This document shows positions 62,182-64,000 of a DNA stretch of 64,000 bases, piece after piece. The stretch is from Propionibacteriaceae bacterium. GTDB lineage: Bacteria; Actinomycetota; Actinomycetes; Propionibacteriales; Propionibacteriaceae. The stretch covers positions 1-64,000 of the forward strand of contig JAFKJK010000020.1 in the NCBI GenBank assembly GCA_017306015.1. Direction: 5' to 3'. Position 1 is the stretch's first letter, and every line of letters begins with the position of its first letter. Below the pieces are notes generated by a model. The model did no database searches and was not told where the DNA came from. It saw only the letters and a program-made list of their open reading frames with translations. A program made the position numbers and the translations under genes.

Positions 62182-63171
62182 ATGACGTACGTGGAGCCGG
62201 AGTACCGGCGAGACACCCGCTACATCACCGACCGGATCACCGCGGACGGCCGCGACGGCTGGCCGGTCGAGCCCGGACGCTACCGCTTGATCGCGGCCCG
62301 CGCGTGCCCGTGGGCCAACCGGACGCTCATCGTCCGCCGGCTGCTCGGGCTGGAGGACGCCCTCAGCCTGGGGCTGTGCGGCCCGACACACGACCAGCGG
62401 TCCTGGACGTTCGACCTCGACCCCGGCGGTGTGGATCCCGTCCTCGGCATCGAGCGGCTGCAGCAGGCCTACTTCGCCCGCTTCCCCGACTACCCGAAGG
62501 GCATCACCGTCCCGGCGCTCGTCGACGTCCCCAGCGGCGAGGTCGTCACGAACGACTTCCCGCAGATCACGATCGACCTCGAGACCGAGTGGACCGCGTA
62601 CCACCGCGACGGTGCGCCGGATCTGTACCCCGAGCGGCTGCGGGACGAGATCGACGAGGTCAACTCCTGGGTCTACACCGAAGTGAACAACGGCGTCTAC
62701 CGCTGCGGGTTCGCCGGCACCCAGACCGCGTACGACGACGCCTACGAGCGGCTCTTCGCCGCCCTCGACCGGCTCGAGTCCCGGCTGTCCGGACGGCGCT
62801 ACCTCGTCGGCGACCAGCTCACCGAGGCCGACGTCCGGCTGTTCACCACACTGGTCCGGTTCGACGCGGTCTACCACGGTCACTTCAAGTGCAACCGGAA
62901 CAAGCTGACCGAGTCACCCGTGCTGTGGGCCTATGCCCGGGACCTGTTCCAGACGCCCGGCTTCGGCGACACCGTGGACTTCGACCAGATCAAGCGGCAC
63001 TACTACGTCGTGCACCGCGACATCAATCCCACCGGGATCGTGCCCAAAGGCCCGGACCTGTCGGGGTGGTTGACGCCGCACGGCCGCGAAGCCCTCGGCG
63101 GACGGGCCTTCGGCGACGGGACGCCTCCGCCTCCGCCGCGCACCAACGAGCAGGTGCCGCCGCTGTCCTGA
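62182..63171 (+). CDS. glutathionyl/mycothiol-hydroquinone reductase-like protein (ECM4/YqjG family)
   Basis: 329 residues from the ATG at 62182 with GAAGGAG upstream. The omega-class GST fold shows 'AARACPWANRTLIVRRLLGL' (active Cys in CPW, ~42), 'ITVPALVDVPSGEVVTNDFP' and a helical C-domain with 'VYRCGFAGTQTAYDDAYERLF'. In Actinomycetota, which use mycothiol, it probably deglutathionylates or demycothiolates quinones. It is divergent from ArsR. Confidence 0.9.
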   Translation: MTYVEPEYRRDTRYITDRITADGRDGWPVEPGRYRLIAARACPWANRTLIVRRLLGLEDALSLGLCGPTHDQRSWTFDLDPGGVDPVLGIERLQQAYFARFPDYPKGITVPALVDVPSGEVVTNDFPQITIDLETEWTAYHRDGAPDLYPERLRDEIDEVNSWVYTEVNNGVYRCGFAGTQTAYDDAYERLFAALDRLESRLSGRRYLVGDQLTEADVRLFTTLVRFDAVYHGHFKCNRNKLTESPVLWAYARDLFQTPGFGDTVDFDQIKRHYYVVHRDINPTGIVPKGPDLSGWLTPHGREALGGRAFGDGTPPPPPRTNEQVPPLS

Positions 63172-63178
63172 GGAGAGG

Positions 63179-63913
63179 TCAGCCGACGTCCTCGGTGCGC
63201 TCGCCGTCCGCCTCGGTCTCGACCGGGGTGATCGGGTCGGCCGTCACCGGGACGGACGGGCGCGCGGGGACCGGCGCCGTCAGGTCGATCGTGCGCACCG
63301 TCCGGGGAGCCAGCGGCGTCGACACGTAGGTCGGCCGGGTGATCGGGATCGGGTCCCACAGCGAACCGGCCCCGCCGACCGGCACGCTGAGTTCGATCGA
63401 GTGCTCGTGCGCGGCCGCGTCCACATCGCTCAGGGACAGCGCGACCGTCTCCTCGTCGGGCGCCGAGCGGATCTCCTCGGCCTGCCGATCGAAGGCGGCC
63501 TTCATCGCCCGCACGCTGAACCGGGCCACGACCAGGAAGACCACGATCAGGCCGAACGGAACCAGCGCCGTCCACCACTCGGCGAGGCCGAAGAAGACCA
63601 GTGCCGCGACGACCATCTGCGCGGCCAGCAGGGACGCGAGCACCCTGCGCCGGCGCTGCGCGGCTTCCTCCTGACGGAGCTTCAGTTCGCGCAGCCGGGC
63701 CCGGCGGATCAGTGGCGTCGAGACGTCCGCAGTCCCCGGCTCCGACTCGGCCAGCGACGATCCGCTCCGGACGATGGTCACGGCAGGGGTGAACGGGATG
63801 GCCGCGTCCACGTCGTCCTCGATGTCCTCGCCGCGATGACGCAGGAAGAAGGGCACCAGGAAGATCAGCCAGAACACGGCGATAGCGCCGAAGATCAGCC
63901 CGGTGAAACCCAT
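63179..63913 (-). CDS. membrane protein, possibly SepX/GlpR-like
   Basis: 244 residues. N-terminal helix (GLIFGAIAVFWLIFLVPFFL, ~4-23), a basic cytoplasmic stretch with coiled-coil character (~75-95), two more helices (~95-135), and a long Pro/Thr-rich tail. The layout resembles SepX/GlpR membrane proteins of actinobacterial division, but no diagnostic motif is certain. It is 8 bp past the end of the convergent reductase gene. Confidence 0.55.
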   Translation of the reverse strand: MGFTGLIFGAIAVFWLIFLVPFFLRHRGEDIEDDVDAAIPFTPAVTIVRSGSSLAESEPGTADVSTPLIRRARLRELKLRQEEAAQRRRRVLASLLAAQMVVAALVFFGLAEWWTALVPFGLIVVFLVVARFSVRAMKAAFDRQAEEIRSAPDEETVALSLSDVDAAAHEHSIELSVPVGGAGSLWDPIPITRPTYVSTPLAPRTVRTIDLTAPVPARPSVPVTADPITPVETEADGERTEDVG

Positions 63914-64000
63914 GCCTGCAACGGTAAAGGTCCCAGACCGAAGCCACGCCGACCCCGGGCGGAGTGTCGCCAGACCGTGGCGGGCGATCCTCCGAAACGT

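Overview
The window is a piece of a high-GC actinobacterial chromosome, most likely from the Propionibacteriales/Propionibacteriaceae. The main evidence is two gene orders kept across Actinomycetota: glmU-prs-rplY-pth / mfd / mazG / eno-divIC-DUF501-ppx, and ispE-rsmA-tatD-rsmI / pmt. The order fadE5-fadA2-fabG4-htdX, known from mycobacteria, points the same way. There is no rRNA operon and no CRISPR array. All assignments come from reading the sequence and recalling protein families; no database search was run.

Layout. 1-1.6 kb: the end of a mobile element (MobF relaxase C-terminus, excisionase-like gene) beside a tRNA-like gene with a UAA anticodon but a short variable loop. 1.6-7.5 kb: a YtfQRT-YjfF-type sugar ABC transporter operon ending in a LacI regulator. 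7.7-8.8 kb: a cluster of six short palindromic repeats and two tandem-duplicated small lipoprotein genes. 8.8-18.1 kb: the housekeeping block ppx, DUF501, divIC, eno, mazG, a SurA-N-like lipoprotein, a membrane protein and mfd.

18.5-32.8 kb: a sortase-assembled surface-fibre locus, all on the minus strand: tip/adhesin, major pilin, class C sortase and a giant protein of about 2,540 residues with 17 CshA-like repeats. It splits the usual pth-mfd neighbourhood. Each junction holds a stem-loop, and the first and last genes share an upstream sequence motif. This is the most distinctive region of the window.

32.9-44.3 kb: the rest of the housekeeping block (pth, rplY, prs, glmU, tRNA-Gln, a TetR regulator, an MFS carrier, ispE, rsmA, tatD, rsmI, pmt). 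Its intergenic gaps carry four more copies of the palindromic repeat. 44.6-48.8 kb: transport and membrane genes (NCS2 permease, PNPOx-like protein, AzlCD, two membrane proteins). 48.9-55.0 kb: a divergent fatty-acid module (TetR plus acyl-CoA dehydrogenase against thiolase, high-molecular-weight FabG and MaoC-like dehydratase) around a GGTACC-rich candidate operator. 55.0-57.8 kb: a GT2 glycosyltransferase, a CrtO-like acyltransferase and a DAG-kinase-type lipid kinase. 57.9-64 kb: cold-shock protein, HIT hydrolase, DHA2-type MFS pump, tRNA-Ala, a small P-loop kinase, an ArsR/AHSA1 pair, a glutathionyl/mycothiol-hydroquinone-reductase-like protein and a membrane protein that may be SepX/GlpR-like.
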